The notes under the pieces: model-generated | Databases searched by the model: none | Told to the model about the DNA's origin: nothing | What the model saw: the letters and a program-made list of their open reading frames with translations, nothing else | Program-made: the position numbers and the translations under genes | From: Macrolepiota albuminosa | Lineage: Eukaryota > Basidiomycota > Agaricomycetes > Agaricales > Agaricaceae | Length of the DNA: 64,000 nt | Assembly (NCBI GenBank): GCA_027475525.1 | Contig: JAMWFC010000122.1 | Location: 1 to 64,000 of the forward strand | Reading direction: 5' to 3' | In this document: positions 32,303-43,899 of the stretch, in pieces | Numbering within the stretch: the first letter of the stretch is position 1 | Layout of the letters: each line of letters starts with the position of its first letter

Positions 32303-34168
32303 CTAACGCTGGGGCCCCGGACCGTGACTCTCCTCGCCCTCTTCCCCCCTCGGCCAACCCCGGGTATCCTCCCCCGCCCCCTCCGGACCATGCTCCCGCC
32401 ATGCTTCTCTGGCCAGCTGTTCCCAAGACGGGAGGGGCTCGCCCTCATCCAACACGCGCTCGAACCAGGACCCCAGGGCAGGCACGTTCCTCCGCCGGTG
32501 TGCGACCACAAGTCGCCCCAGGAGGTCAAGACCGCGCTCCACCCTGGGGGTCGTCATCTCCGGGCGCTGCCCCTCCTGCAGCGCAGCAAGCGCCGCAGCT
32601 GCCCCGTCCAGGAGCAGGCGGTGCTCCCGGGCCCAACCTAAGAAATTAGTGCAGGGACACAGGAGAGCAGCTCGAACCACTTACTCAAAGCCGCCATCCA
32701 GGCGACGACCAGGTCTTGCAAGCTCTGAGGGGCCGGCTCCGGATGGCCCGCCCCCTGCTCCAGCCAGGACCGCAACGCGTCCCGCTCAACCTCCAACTCC
32801 CCCCGGGCGGCCCGAGCCTCCTGCAACTCCCGGACCACTGCCCCCCGGTCCTCCTCCACCCACCGCCGAGCCGCCTCCTCCTGCCTCACCATCTCCTCGC
32901 TCCAAGCCAGGGTCGTCCGAACCCCCCCTCCTCCACCCACCGCCGAGCCGCCTCCTCCTGCCTCACCATCTCCTCGCTCCAAGCCAGGGTCGTCCGAACC
33001 CCCCGCAGCTGCTCGGCCGTGACCTGGTGGTGGTCGGCCAACTCCCGCCTCTCCTGCTTGGCCCGGTCCACGCGCTCCTGCAGCGCCGCTACGTCAGCGC
33101 TCAGCGGCCGCCCCGACAAGGGAGAGAACACTGCCGGGGATAGACGTAAGGGAGGGGTCGGGGAGGGAGCCTCCCGGGAAAGTCGCGGCCACTTGGAAGG
33201 CCCGGGAAAAGGGCTGGGCGACGCCCGCCTCTTCCCCTTGTCGACACGACCCCCGCTCGCCCTGGCCCGGGTTACCCGGCACGTGATCAAGACCACGGGC
33301 CGGCCCCGACCACCCACCCCCGCCGTACCCCGAGACTCCCTCGTCGGGGCTCCACCCCCAGAACCCCCCGGCGCTCCCATCGGCGACTCGACCACCCAGT
33401 CCCTCTCCTCCACTCCCATCCTCCGGGTCACTCCCCCCAACGGCCATCCCTGCTCCCGTGACATACAATACGCCCTCCAAAGAGCCGAAACGGAGCACCG
33501 CTCATGATTATTGCGGCACGCCTCGCACACCGCAGTATCGCGTCAGGACGAGGGGGACGGGACCTCAAACGAGCACAGCACTGAGCGGCGCGCACAGTGG
33601 AGGCACTAGGCACCCGGGTCAGCCTCGAAACCAGAGGTGTGAAGCCACTTACCGGCCCGTTGTTGACACACCAGGCATGGGGAGGCAAGCCCTGGGGCCT
33701 CACCAGCGCCCCCTCGAAGGCCTCCTGCGTCGCGTCGGCCCACTCAACGCGCTGGGCCTCCGGGACCTCGGAAATGGCCCCCACCGCCATCCCGGAGCGA
33801 CGGGAACAAGGGGCGACCAGTCTAGGACGAGGAGGGGGAGGGGGACGGGGGGGATGCACGGTCATCCGGGCAAAAGTGGGCGCGGGATGACTGGCACCTG
33901 AAGGACCCCCGGGACCTGCACCAGGGACAGGCTCCGGGAGTCGGCTGGGACCCGCCTCCGGAGCGGGGGAAGGTCTTTGTTCTGAAGGGGAAACGTCAGC
34001 CGCGGTAAGCGGACCCTCGCAAAAGCACTCACGCTGTTGTACAAGCGCTGCCACGCGCTCCCGGTCCAGGCGGGCTCGGTACCGCGCATTCCGGGCCTCC
34101 CAGGCCATCAGGGGCGCAACCTCGTTGGTTTGCGGGGGCGTCGGGGAATGTGTTGGCGTACGCAACAT
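32303..34168 (-). CDS. Antisense gene in Gypsy-3, unknown function, with introns
   Basis: A spliced gene on the strand opposite gag-pol, between integrase and 3' LTR. The ATG at 34168 follows an A-rich tract. Introns: 33982-34032 (51 nt, GTGAGT...CTGAC...TTCAG, phases agree), one starting at 33652 (GTAAGT; acceptor uncertain, GAG at 33522 keeps the frame), and 32638-32684 (47 nt, GTAAGT...CTAAT...TTAG, phases agree). The product has a Pro-rich N-terminus, a small cysteine cluster ending ACRNNHERC, a basic nuclear-localisation-like DKGKRRASPSP, and a long coiled coil (DVAALQERVDRAKQERREL to ELEVERDALRSWLE). The C-terminal helical domain includes LLGRLVVAHRRRN and SWEQLAREAWREHG. The stop is at 32303. 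A 77-bp duplication at 32851 breaks the coil frame. The cysteine cluster plus coiled coil suggests nucleic-acid binding (inference). I recognise no named family. Confidence 0.75.
32851..33004. repeat. Exact 77-bp tandem duplication
   Basis: Copies start at 32851 and 32928. It falls in the coiled-coil part of the antisense gene and shifts its frame. Confidence 0.95.
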
Positions 34169-34280
34169 GATTGAACTTGACGGTAAATTTTTTTTTTTTC
34201 GATACGTGGCAGGTCAGGTGCCGGATCCCACGGTTGACCCCCGGTCTGAACCACCGGCTACGCGTGCCTTGGAGGGTCTC

Positions 34281-34299
34281 GGCGCTGAGGGGGGGGTGA
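34281..34299 (+). promoter_or_regulatory. Gypsy-3 polypurine tract
   Basis: GGCGCTGAGGGGGGGGTGA runs directly into the 3' LTR. The G-run is the expected plus-strand primer. Confidence 0.8.
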
Positions 34300-34675
34300 T
34301 GTCACGACCCCTCCCCTCCGGGCCCACCCTGGGACACCCCCGGAACACCCTCTGGGACCCTCCCTCCGACCCCACAGGACACGCCCCGCCATCACGACCG
34401 CCGACACCGCCATCAGCCGTCACCAGCCCCGATCAACGATCAGATCACGCGACTCGTGCTGGCCATCACGCATCACGCATCACGGCTCCACCCGCGCCCC
34501 ACACGCGCGATCCCAGTATACAGCCCCTGCCGCTACTCAATAACCCCCGGAACCCATCCCAGACATCCCGGAACCCCGAGACCCGGCCCCGTAGTACTTA
34601 TAGTGTAGCTCCCTGTTGTATTCAGTAGTCTTGATATTGCATAACTGTTACTTTGGATATTGCGTGCCCCTTGAT

Positions 34676-34829
34676 TGACTGGTACGCCTTGTTTGGTACG
34701 CTTCGACTGGCACGCCTTAGTATTCGCGTGCTCTGAGCTTTGGTACGCACTTTGACTGGTACGCCTTGTTTGGTACGCTTCGACTGGCACGCCTTAGTAT
34801 TCGCGTGCTCTGAGCTTTGGTACGCACTT
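34676..34829. repeat. Exact 77-bp tandem duplication
   Basis: Copies start at 34676 and 34753, in the 3' LTR only. Confidence 0.95.
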
Positions 34830-34864
34830 CGCGACTCTTAAGTTACTAACTTGGTCTCGTCTTA

Positions 34865-35018
34865 GAACCTCCGGTTCACGACTCGACCCCCTCTAACTCT
34901 CAGCCACCCCCAACCCAAAACTCCCGGACTCTAGTCCCCTCGAACCTCCGGTTCACGACTCGACCCCCTCTAACTCTCAGCCACCCCCAACCCAAAACTC
35001 CCGGACTCTAGTCCCCTC
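34865..35018. repeat. Exact 77-bp tandem duplication
   Basis: Copies start at 34865 and 34942, in the 3' LTR only. Confidence 0.95.
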
Positions 35019-35081
35019 CCCTGGGATTACCCCTGTCCTCGTCTTGAACCCCGGAGTCCCAGCCCCGGAGTTCCAGACACC

Positions 35082-35235
35082 CGAGTATTCGTAGGTCAAG
35101 TCCGCATCGTAAGGGCGTTGCTTTCCCGGAAGGCCCCCGACTCAGCGGAACCTGACAGCGAGTATTCGTAGGTCAAGTCCGCATCGTAAGGGCGTTGCTT
35201 TCCCGGAAGGCCCCCGACTCAGCGGAACCTGACAG
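35082..35235. repeat. Exact 77-bp tandem duplication across the LTR end
   Basis: Copies start at 35082 and 35159. Each includes the LTR end and the first G of the target duplication, so it arose after insertion or during assembly. Confidence 0.95.
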
Positions 35236-35239
35236 ATGG
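35235..35239. repeat. Target-site duplication GATGG, right copy
   Basis: Exact repeat of 23735-23739; defines the right end of Gypsy-3. Confidence 0.95.
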
Positions 35240-35860
35240 CATCACCAACTGCTTGGCTCAATAACATCTGTATCAATGGAATAGCTGCTTTTTTAATGTG
35301 TGAATTCTCACAAACAACCCGTATCACATCTCAGCATAGCCAACAATGTGCACTCTTTAGTACATTTGACTTAATGATGATGCATTACAATGCCAGTGAT
35401 GATGAAATTTGGCAAAGGACAAAGTCTACAGAGTACTAGAATTAAAATGTTTGGATTTTGCCCATTTACTGGCCACAGAGTGAACACTGAGTCATGTGTA
35501 CCATACTCTCTTCCAAAGGAGAAATCCAGCTTTTTGATAGCTTTTCTGCACAACTCACATGATTAGAAGAGGTCTAGGTTAAGTTTATTTCTTTCTGCAT
35601 TACTAGTTGCAACACTTGACTGATCATTGCTTCTATAGGTAATCATGTCATTTGTAGCTCAGCTTGCTATTTTAGCCAAGCAACATGGGCATCAGCTATA
35701 ATTACTTCTGGATGAATTGCTTGCCCCACTGCTACATGCCCATTTCAAACTAACAGCTTCAATTGTGGTGTCTGGGTGCTTGCAAATATTGCTATAGTGC
35801 TTGCAGGCTATTGTGTTACAGATATCCAGGAGCAAGAAATAGGTTTAGTTTGTTTATCTT
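35236..35860 (+). pseudogene. Ulp1-family SUMO protease (C48) pseudogene
   Basis: The translation gives MASPTAWLNNICINGIAAFL, ALFSTFDLMMMHYNASDDEI, NVWILPIYWPQSEH (putative catalytic His, codon 35485-35487), MCTILSSKGEIQLFDSFSAQ (Asp), and after a gap NSFNCGVWVLANIAIVLAG, with the catalytic Cys codon at 35764-35766. Order and motifs match Ulp1-like cysteine proteases, which remove SUMO from proteins. A TGA at 35488-35490 replaces the Trp that follows the His in the family, and frames are lost before the Cys block. The 5' end lies on the other side of Gypsy-3, which inserted at its start. Its position beside the KDZ transposase suggests both were cargo of one DNA transposon (inference). Confidence 0.75.
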
Positions 35861-38800
35861 TGTTAAAAAAATTTTGCTGCCCTTCCTGTCCATATGTTAA
35901 TGTCTACATAGAATATTGATCATGCATGTTATTACTTGATGATAGATTGTAACAAAGTGTTCTTGTTTACAATGAGATTCAAGGCTCAAGGATGCCCAGA
36001 TTCTCTGGTACAGCAAGTATTTTATTATTTTGATTTAGGTTTCACATGCTCTAATGACATTTTGGAGATGCTCAAGGTTAGCTTTGCAACTGAGGCAGCT
36101 ATAGTGTCCAATCTTCTGCAAAGGATCAAGACGCACCTCACAATCAGCTTGGCACAGCTTGAGGTCTTTGTTACTGTGCAAAATCAGGTTTCTATAACTC
36201 ACTTTACATAGAAATCATACATGCATCAACCTAGTACAGTTATATTATTGAGATCTTGGTTTCCGTATTCTATAACATTACTAGAGCTCCAGGCATGCAA
36301 GTGCAAGCATCAAATGCACTGTTTCTTGACAGATTCAAGGCATTAGAAGGCTTTCTGTGTGGTTATCATTATACTTATTGTACAGCAATATAGACAACTG
36401 TCAGTATGATGCTTCTACTTGAAGATGTGTACACTTTAATTTATGAACTTGGCAACATGAACTTTTCTTATCAATAACAACTGAGTTACGCAGTGGTTGT
36501 TTCTTCTCCACCTTTCAACCTTTTGCTCTGGTGCTCCAGTGACTGAAATTATTAAAACTGTAAGTTGTATTTCCATTAAAAAATCTTTGGTGCTTATAGC
36601 TCTCAAGATGCAACTTTTAAAAACTTCTGACTTTACACATGATAGAGATGCTGAAGCCATTTCTGACTATACAATGGTTTTTGACAATGCTGAGCATAAA
36701 GGCAGTGCTGGTGATATCAAAATAGACAATGGCCATTTACCATTTGCAGACTACTAAGGACCTTTCACTGTCTTATCTAGTCAGGATTCTACATTTGCAA
36801 TGGCAAAGAAACAAATTGGAGGTGGTAGTGAAATTGATGTACATCAATATTCCTTGTGCTGTACTATATCTTTGATGCCCAAAGGTCCAAACTGTCATGA
36901 ATTGAATCATGCAGCATAGCATTGCCAAAATACTATTCTGGCCTCTCCTACTCCTTAAAAAGCCATAATCAATGACTTGGAGGGTCTTCAGGATTTGAAT
37001 CCTAATATAATCTCCCAACTTGCCCATGATTATTCTTCACCTATCTCAGAAACTGCTGCAGCATCCACTACTGTTAAGAAATTGTCTTGCCTCCTAAGCC
37101 TTCTGGACCTTGCCCTGCTGCACCAAGTACTCTGCTTTCTGATGCTTTGGAGCTAGCACCACATACTCTACCCTTGAATGAGGACAATTTAGAGCCATCC
37201 AATCTTTTGATGAAAACTGTGATGCCAACTAGAACTGCAACCTCAACACCAACTCACCACCATTCAATATTCACCAATCAAAAAATTCTTACTTTTTTTC
37301 ACAATGTCAAAAAACTATTTGCAGACACTGCATTGAAGTTAGAACGACCTCCTGATGTACTCAAAAAAATCTGGAAATCAAATGACAGAATTATCAGGCA
37401 TGAATCATTTTCTTGAGGTTATTTTAGTATCTACAGTGAGGACAAGCTTGATTGATGCAAGCTGGAGATAGGTACTGATATATTATGGTTACTTCTTCTC
37501 TTATGCTTTGCTAATTCTAATTACATATAGCTGCTGACTTTCCAAGCTTTATGAAGGAATATGGTGCTCATGCCAATATGATTATGCAAACTGCTCTGCA
37601 ACTCAAGCACATTTCTAAAGAAAAGGAGAACATGCAGCAGCATGCATGATCATTTGAGAAACATTGTGAGAAGGTCAAAAAATTGGTGAGATTAATTATT
37701 CTACATCAGTCTTTGCTAGTAACTGTATTGGTATTAGAATCAAGATGGAGTTGCTCAGCACTTTCAAACTCTGTCAATCATTATTGGTGAGTATGTAAAT
37801 GAAGATGCAAGTCTTGCCATCATTATGACAACACCTGAACTGGAAAATGTATATTCATTGAATTCTTCTACATGTACAAAGAACTTAGTCATTCACAATG
37901 CTTTTGGAAACTTGCCTCAAGCTTGATAATAATTCACTTATTGCCTTAGCAAAGTGGGAAGCATAGTAAGTTATTTTTGCATCTTGTTAATCTAGACACT
38001 TATTAAAGTTCTTCAGTAACTATATTGCTCAGCAGCTTACTGAAAGCTTTGATGCTGACAAGCTGATAAAGGATATCGAGGATGCTCTCATGGCTTCAAA
38101 AGCTGCATTAGCCAGTAATCCAGACCTCAAGCTTAACATCACAAAAGCCTCAGTAGATCCTAAGGTGGAAGAAGCAATGTCTTGTATTGATGGCAATTCC
38201 ATTGATGCTTGCAAAACCTTGCTCTTGACACAATTCAATACATCTCTTTATACATTATTTGCTCAAACAGTATATCTCATTTATATCAAATAAAAAATGC
38301 AGATGATGCAGCTAGTTGTCTCTATAAAAATAAATACATGTCTTGGACAACAATGTCTAAACAACTCCATAATATATCCTATGTCATACAAGGATGGCCA
38401 GCAGCCTGTCCCTTTCCTGTCAAGACCACTAAAGGTGACAAGTCTGGAGATAGTAGCCAAGGAATCAAGGATCTTGGGCACAAAAATAGACAAATTCTTC
38501 TCATGGCACTGCAACAGAGACAGATCTAGTTCAAAAAGGTCTCTCGAAGTGTCATTATAAACAACACTGTTCCTGTTATTACCACTGCTGATCCTACATC
38601 TAATGATCCTCATCACATCAAAGGCAGAAAGTTTTACTACAGCAAAAAGGTTGAAGTTCTACTGCAACTAGCTATCCAGTCTAGTGCTGCCCTGACTCAC
38701 GTTAAATACACAAAATCTATGCTAAAAGAGTCAAAAAATGTGGAGATCATTTCTATCAGGTCAAGTGTTTCCCCCCATTGAAAGTGACATGCAAGTCTTT

Positions 38801-40358
38801 GACAAGGAAACTAGTTGATGTCCTCACTACCTCTGATGATAAAGATGACAACAACAACAAGCCACCTATTGACTTTAAAAACATTGAAAGATCTCCACTA
38901 TTGTGGATATTTCAAGCAACAACAACTACATATAGGATGGCAATGGAGACAAATTTGAGAGTTCTGAGAGTGGGCTATGCTCCTTTGTCAAGACACAGCA
39001 TGCAAATATGAAGGGAAAACCAAGGTCAAAACATACAGAGAAAGAGGTTGCAACTCTGCATGTTGGTTACATAACCTCTTAAAAATTTACCAGCCATGTC
39101 ACACCATCTCAAGGCACCAAGACCCCTGCTCCAACTTCTGCCCTGAGCTCAGCCATACCTGTAGAATTTCCACTTTCATCTCCACTTTTGTTGAGTTCTG
39201 TAGAGACCTCTCCTGCTCTTGTGCCTTTGCAAACCTTGAATGCACCTGTACAGACTTCCTCTCTATCTGCACCTACCATTACTGCTGTACCTCCTCCAAC
39301 TATGCACCCATGTCCATGGCTCTTAGGCACTACCAAATCAAATTCTATTCTATCTATCTCCAGCTATGCACCACTAGCACCAGCAACTACATTGGCAGCA
39401 ACACCTGTAACTAATGTCATAGCAGGAGTAGCACAAATGATGGTGGAAGCAACATTAATACAAGCTACAACAGTAGCAGCAGCAATGGTGACAGCACAAC
39501 TAACATCAGCCACAGCAATGGCATCAATACTAGAGGCAACAGCTTCTATTTGCAAGACCACTCTTGCTCCTCCCCACCATCCTGCCTCCAATAACTCCAA
39601 TGCCAACATGCAACTTTGACAAGGTCAGGAAATTGTTGACAGCTTTGGACCACCCCCTGGATTGAACTGACATACTGTTCCTATCACAAATGCTAACAAC
39701 CAGGTTCCATCCAGGAACAACTATGCTAGTCCTCAATCTACAGGAAACTCAAGTGGACCCCATACTTCTGTGGAGCCTCCAGTCAAGAAACCATGCTCAT
39801 AGGTCAATTGTTGTCCTGAAACAGCACCTCCTTTACCTCAGCTAAAAGATGAGCTTGAGGAGGAAATGTATAGGAGATTGCCAGAGCCTGTTCTTTACCT
39901 CCTTCTGAACTCTAATGAGCAGTATGGCCCTAGTGTTGATGGCTATCCTCCTTATCATATTCAACCTCAATACATACAATATGGCATGCCATATGTTCTC
40001 CCCTACAATCTCTCACATCCATATTCTCCTCCTGTTGGGCATCTGCCTCAGTTTTCCAGATGCTATCTACAACCTGGCCAAGTTCCCCTTAGTGTTTAAC
40101 CTCCCTCTTCCAAGCAACAGTATGCCATGCCCTATCCTGGTTTTGAAAATGTTGCTAGTCCCTCATGTATTGCCATGATCTCTGCTGGAACCACCAACAA
40201 CCATGATGATCAACATTGGTGTGAGGAAGAAATGTAAGAAATGGGCAATGATCCCATTGCCAACATGGAGGGTTGACATACACATTGAGCCTTGATGCAT
40301 TAGTCTGTCCTAGCAAGCAATATGTGATGTCATACTCTATATATGTATATTCACCTTT
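35861..40358 (+). pseudogene. Decayed coding region of unknown function
   Basis: Short plus-strand frames without recognised domains follow the Ulp1 remnant: 35936-36211, 36497-36757, 37087-37416 (Pro/Thr-rich then NVKKLFADTALKLERPPDVL), 38090-38293 and 38600-38760 (KFYYSKKVEVLLQLAIQSSA). Around 38940-39110 a block reads NLRVLRVGYAPLSRHSMQI, then KTYRERGCNSACWLHNLLKI in another frame. A Ser/Thr/Pro/Ala-rich stretch (39110-39620) and a Pro/Tyr-rich stretch (39866-40099) follow. Composition and decay match the KDZ/Ulp1 remnants, so it may be further transposon cargo with introns. No function can be given. Confidence 0.35.
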
Positions 40359-40602
40359 TGTTGAGCCAAAATATAATATACGGTCACACAATTTAAATTG
40401 CAAGTTACAAGTAAGAATATCTGAAATATAACATATAGTGTAACTGTTGGTTATGGGCTAGAACTGTCTTGTGTGAATCACACAGTGCTAAATTAGACCG
40501 CAGTATTAGATTTGACTAGTACTAGAGTGAATACAAGATGTTGTCTTATGTAATACTGTAAGTTGTGCTAATAGCATCCTTGACACATGACAATCCATTA
40601 CA
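40359..40602 (-). repeat. Gypsy-2 putative 3' LTR
   Basis: A 244-bp stretch with TG...CA ends (TGTTGAGCC... to ...CCATTACA) lies just downstream, in the minus sense, of a G-rich tract (GGGGGGTA at 40603-40610 on the minus strand), as expected for a 3' LTR with its polypurine tract. A second copy is not in the window, so the ends rest on this logic only. Confidence 0.5.
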
Positions 40603-40944
40603 TACCCCCCAATAAGACCAAGTACTCAGTCTTAAGTGAGAGGTGAATCTAGGAAAATGTATGAAAGTGCATAGTGTTGAGTAGTAATGCGTATGGCATA
40701 GCTGTTGGGAGTTAGTAATACTGTCATAGTCAGCAGAGTTGAGCACAAGGTGTTGTGCTGTGTCTTAGAGCATCTTAGTGCATGACTGCACATACTAGCT
40801 CAACAGCAAGGAATCAAGATAGAATTGAAGAAATGATAAAACAAAAAATGACAAATGTCCGCTGTATGTACATACTACACTGGAGTACATGTCAGCTTGA
40901 AAATGTTGAGTGCATATTCAAAGTTACCTAACAAATATATGAGT

Positions 40945-43782
40945 CTATAACCCATCCAATGAGGACCCTGTGACCATGCCCATCTCCATCACTATTGACT
41001 TCTCCTCCAGTGCAACATTAATCACGAGAGGGGGAGGCACCAATTCTGTTCTTGGTGGGGTGGTTGACCCCTCAACTGCAGGCAAATCTACCACCATAGG
41101 CTCAGTTAGTGCAACATTAATTGCTGAGGTAATAGTGGGTAGCATACTATGTGCTGACATGCATTTTAGGAGATTGACCTGATTTGGGTCCATGCCAATA
41201 AGATAATAGAGGCTGTTGGCCTTAGAGTTTTTGGGGAGACAACTTTTCTTGTCATGCTTGAACATAAGATGATGATGGTTGTCTTTGGTCATCTTCTGCC
41301 AACCATCCCATTGTGGGATTGTGGGAGGGGTACCATATCTGCTCAAGCACTCCATGCACTTATTGTTGATTTGTCAGAAGATGTCCATAGACATTGTAAG
41401 GGCATGAAACTGCTGTTCCAAGAAGACCACTCTATAGGTGTATGCGTGATCCACCCAGGCAGGTGGTATCTGGTTGTGTAACAAGACACATAATACATTG
41501 TTATCAGAAAAGTTCTGTGCAAAGTTGTCAGACACATGAACTTGATGGAGTTCAAGCTGGGGCCTGCTCTGAGGCTCGAAGGGCTGCTTGGGAAACATGG
41601 CATTATAGGAGGCAATAGCCTCATGGTACAACCCTGGGTGGGCCATGACAAGAGTCATGCACTGCACCATTACAGGCTTGGCTGTGCTGTTAGTGCACAG
41701 AGCTCAACACAATGCAAATCCAAAAAGGATTTGCCAGTGCATGCAGTAGGCCAGATCTACTGCAATGCCTTGATAAGTGTTCTTCAGTCTGGGGTGGCCA
41801 AAAACCAGTATGTATTGGGTGAGCTGGTCAAGGTCAAATGGAGTGGCTGGATCTTGTGCACACATTATGTGCAGCATGGTAGTGCCATCCTCTTTTGTGT
41901 GCAGAAAGTGCCCCAGAATGTGTCAGTGCTCTACAAGCACAAGGTCATCAGCCCCTTGCATCAGGCTGACAAGATCCTGATAACAGAGATTCCTCACAAG
42001 GATCTGCATTGTTTAGTTGTGTAGAGCCTTCTCTGTTCACTGTGCAAACATCTGGAGCTCTGTAATCAGCAAATATGCAATAATTCAGTTGCATTGGGGG
42101 GCATGAGGGTTTGAGTAGTATTTGTAGAGCCAGTCAAGCTCTAATGGAGTGTGGGAAAGCCCACAAGGAGCAAACTTATAAATAATAATGGCAGGTATGC
42201 CAGCACAGTGCCTAGAGGCAAACTCATAGGCTGCTGCCTAATTGGCATTGGCCCCCATCAGCACTGTATTTGAATAATACAAATAATATGTGCAGTGTCT
42301 GAGTGCTCCTCTAAAGCACAAATTCATTTGCTTGATGTCAAGTGGCCCCCATACTTTCACCCCCAATCCATTGGGGATCTTTCCTGAAAACTCATCCTTG
42401 GCCCTATATTTAAGGGCTTACAACTCTTTGGTACGATTTGCCTTTTTCTTTACCATGCGCTTATTGCATGATACTTGTTGGAATTGGTCTGCTGCTGATT
42501 CTCCTTCCTCTCCCTTCTCCTTGTGCTCTGAGCTTGACTCTCCATAGTTGCTCTCATTGGACAAGGATACTATTGGAGCTTTGCCTTTACCAGACACGGG
42601 CTCATTTTTTGAGGTTGCCATCAGACCATCATACTGCTCTGAAGAGTGGGGGTCAGAGGTCAAAATGACCATGGTATTGTGTGTCTGCAGTGCCAGCATG
42701 GTTATAGGCAGCAGGAATAACATCAACACTTCTCTAGCTTATGCCAGAATGCCCACAGGGAAAGCTATTACCTCCAATTTGGAGGCATCAAGAGGCAGCT
42801 TGCAACTGCAATGTTGACAAGATGGCCCTGGCTTGGCCAGGGCAGACACTGCAAATGGTGGCTGAGCCACTGGAGGGGCAGGTGCATTTTGCGCCAGAGT
42901 TCTCCTTTCAGGCTCAGTGCAAGGAATGTTATGAATAGGTGCCCATAGTGCTACAGTAACAGATTTGGACCCTATAGGTGGGGCCTGAGGCAGTGCAGTT
43001 TCCTACTGATCCAGAGACAGTCCAGCCAAAGCCTCACTGACTGCAGACAGTGGTTCTGACAAGGCCTGAGGGGCTGGGGCAGGTAGCCACAATTATAAAG
43101 CGATGGGCTGAGCAGGCTGCTCAGGATGTGCTGGTCATGCTGTCAGTGGCATCCTAGCCCGTGGAGGTTCAACCAGTCAAACAGGCTGGTATCTAGCTCT
43201 TTTGACCTCAGTAGTTGGTTCCTCAAGGTTTGACACTTTGCACTTAGACGCATGGTCAATCTGTTCCCATGCTGATATGCACTGCCTCTTTATGAGCTCA
43301 ATCTGGTTGAGCAGCTCCTCCATAACCACTACAGCCAGACCATCCTGCAGAAAGAATGCAGTTGCAGGGACTGGCTGTCTTGCTGCTTCCAATCAGCAAA
43401 GGAGTATGTCCAGCACTACTGATTTCTGCGCTTATGGCACAGGTTCCACATATGGTTTGGCCATGGGCCTATGCGCCCATGGTACCGATGGTGGTCCCAT
43501 CACTGCACCTGCATACATCAAAATCAATGGCAGCAGACATGGTGGCAGTACCTGATAATAGTGCTCATAGCATGTGCTGTCTTCTGGGTGCTCATAGCAC
43601 CCCTCATTGTCTACCTCTATTTCTTGTGAGTGGAGGGGTGTCTGATATGGTAGCAGCTCCTCATGATCTGGGTAGGCCATGCCCACTGCCTGGTATTTGG
43701 CTGCCTGCTGAATACAGCGGCTGCCTCTGATAGTCTGGTCAATCCAGGTAACTTTGAATGTTAGGAGGTCTCCCCCCTCCAT
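40945..43782 (-). pseudogene. Gypsy-2 extra 3' frame (ORF3), unknown function
   Basis: Minus-strand blocks in order: 43432-43782 (EGGDLLTFKVTWIDQTI, acidic, then Pro-rich), 43177-43392 (VVMEELLNQIELIKRQ then KVKRARYQ-like basic end), 42418-42729 (LSNESNYGESSSEHKEKGEE then Lys-rich), 41374-41670, and 40945-41355 (PPTIPQWDGWQKMTKDN, then Pro-rich). The same order occurs in Gypsy-1 at 11679-14158. Many stops are present. No domain is recognised. Confidence 0.55.
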
Positions 43783-43899
43783 CAGAGCCTTGCAGGCTCT
43801 GATCAGTTTTACTAGGCCTCCAATAAGCCATTACTCAAAGACATGTCAACTACGTGTATTGAGACTTAGGAGGAGAAAAGAGAAAAAAAAAATCTTCTA

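Larger units (their letters stand above)
23740..35234 (+). mobile_element. Gypsy-3: young GC-rich chromovirus with an antisense gene
   Basis: A full-length LTR retrotransposon with two long TG...CA LTRs (23740-24458, 34300-35234), a perfect 5-bp target duplication (GATGG), a self-complementary primer site, gag, tandem proteases, RT/RNase H, integrase with chromodomain, a G-run polypurine tract, and a minus-strand gene between integrase and 3' LTR. The LTRs differ by few substitutions, mostly transitions, plus one 15-bp indel. High GC and intact CpG contrast sharply with the surrounding decayed elements. Frame damage comes largely from 77-bp assembly-like duplications, plus two Trp-to-stop changes and two one-base frame changes. 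Confidence 0.95.
34300..35234 (+). repeat. Gypsy-3 3' LTR
   Basis: It matches the 719-bp 5' LTR apart from a 15-bp deletion, a few transitions and three inserted 77-bp duplications (34676, 34865, 35082). Without these the length agrees with the 5' LTR. Confidence 0.95.
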
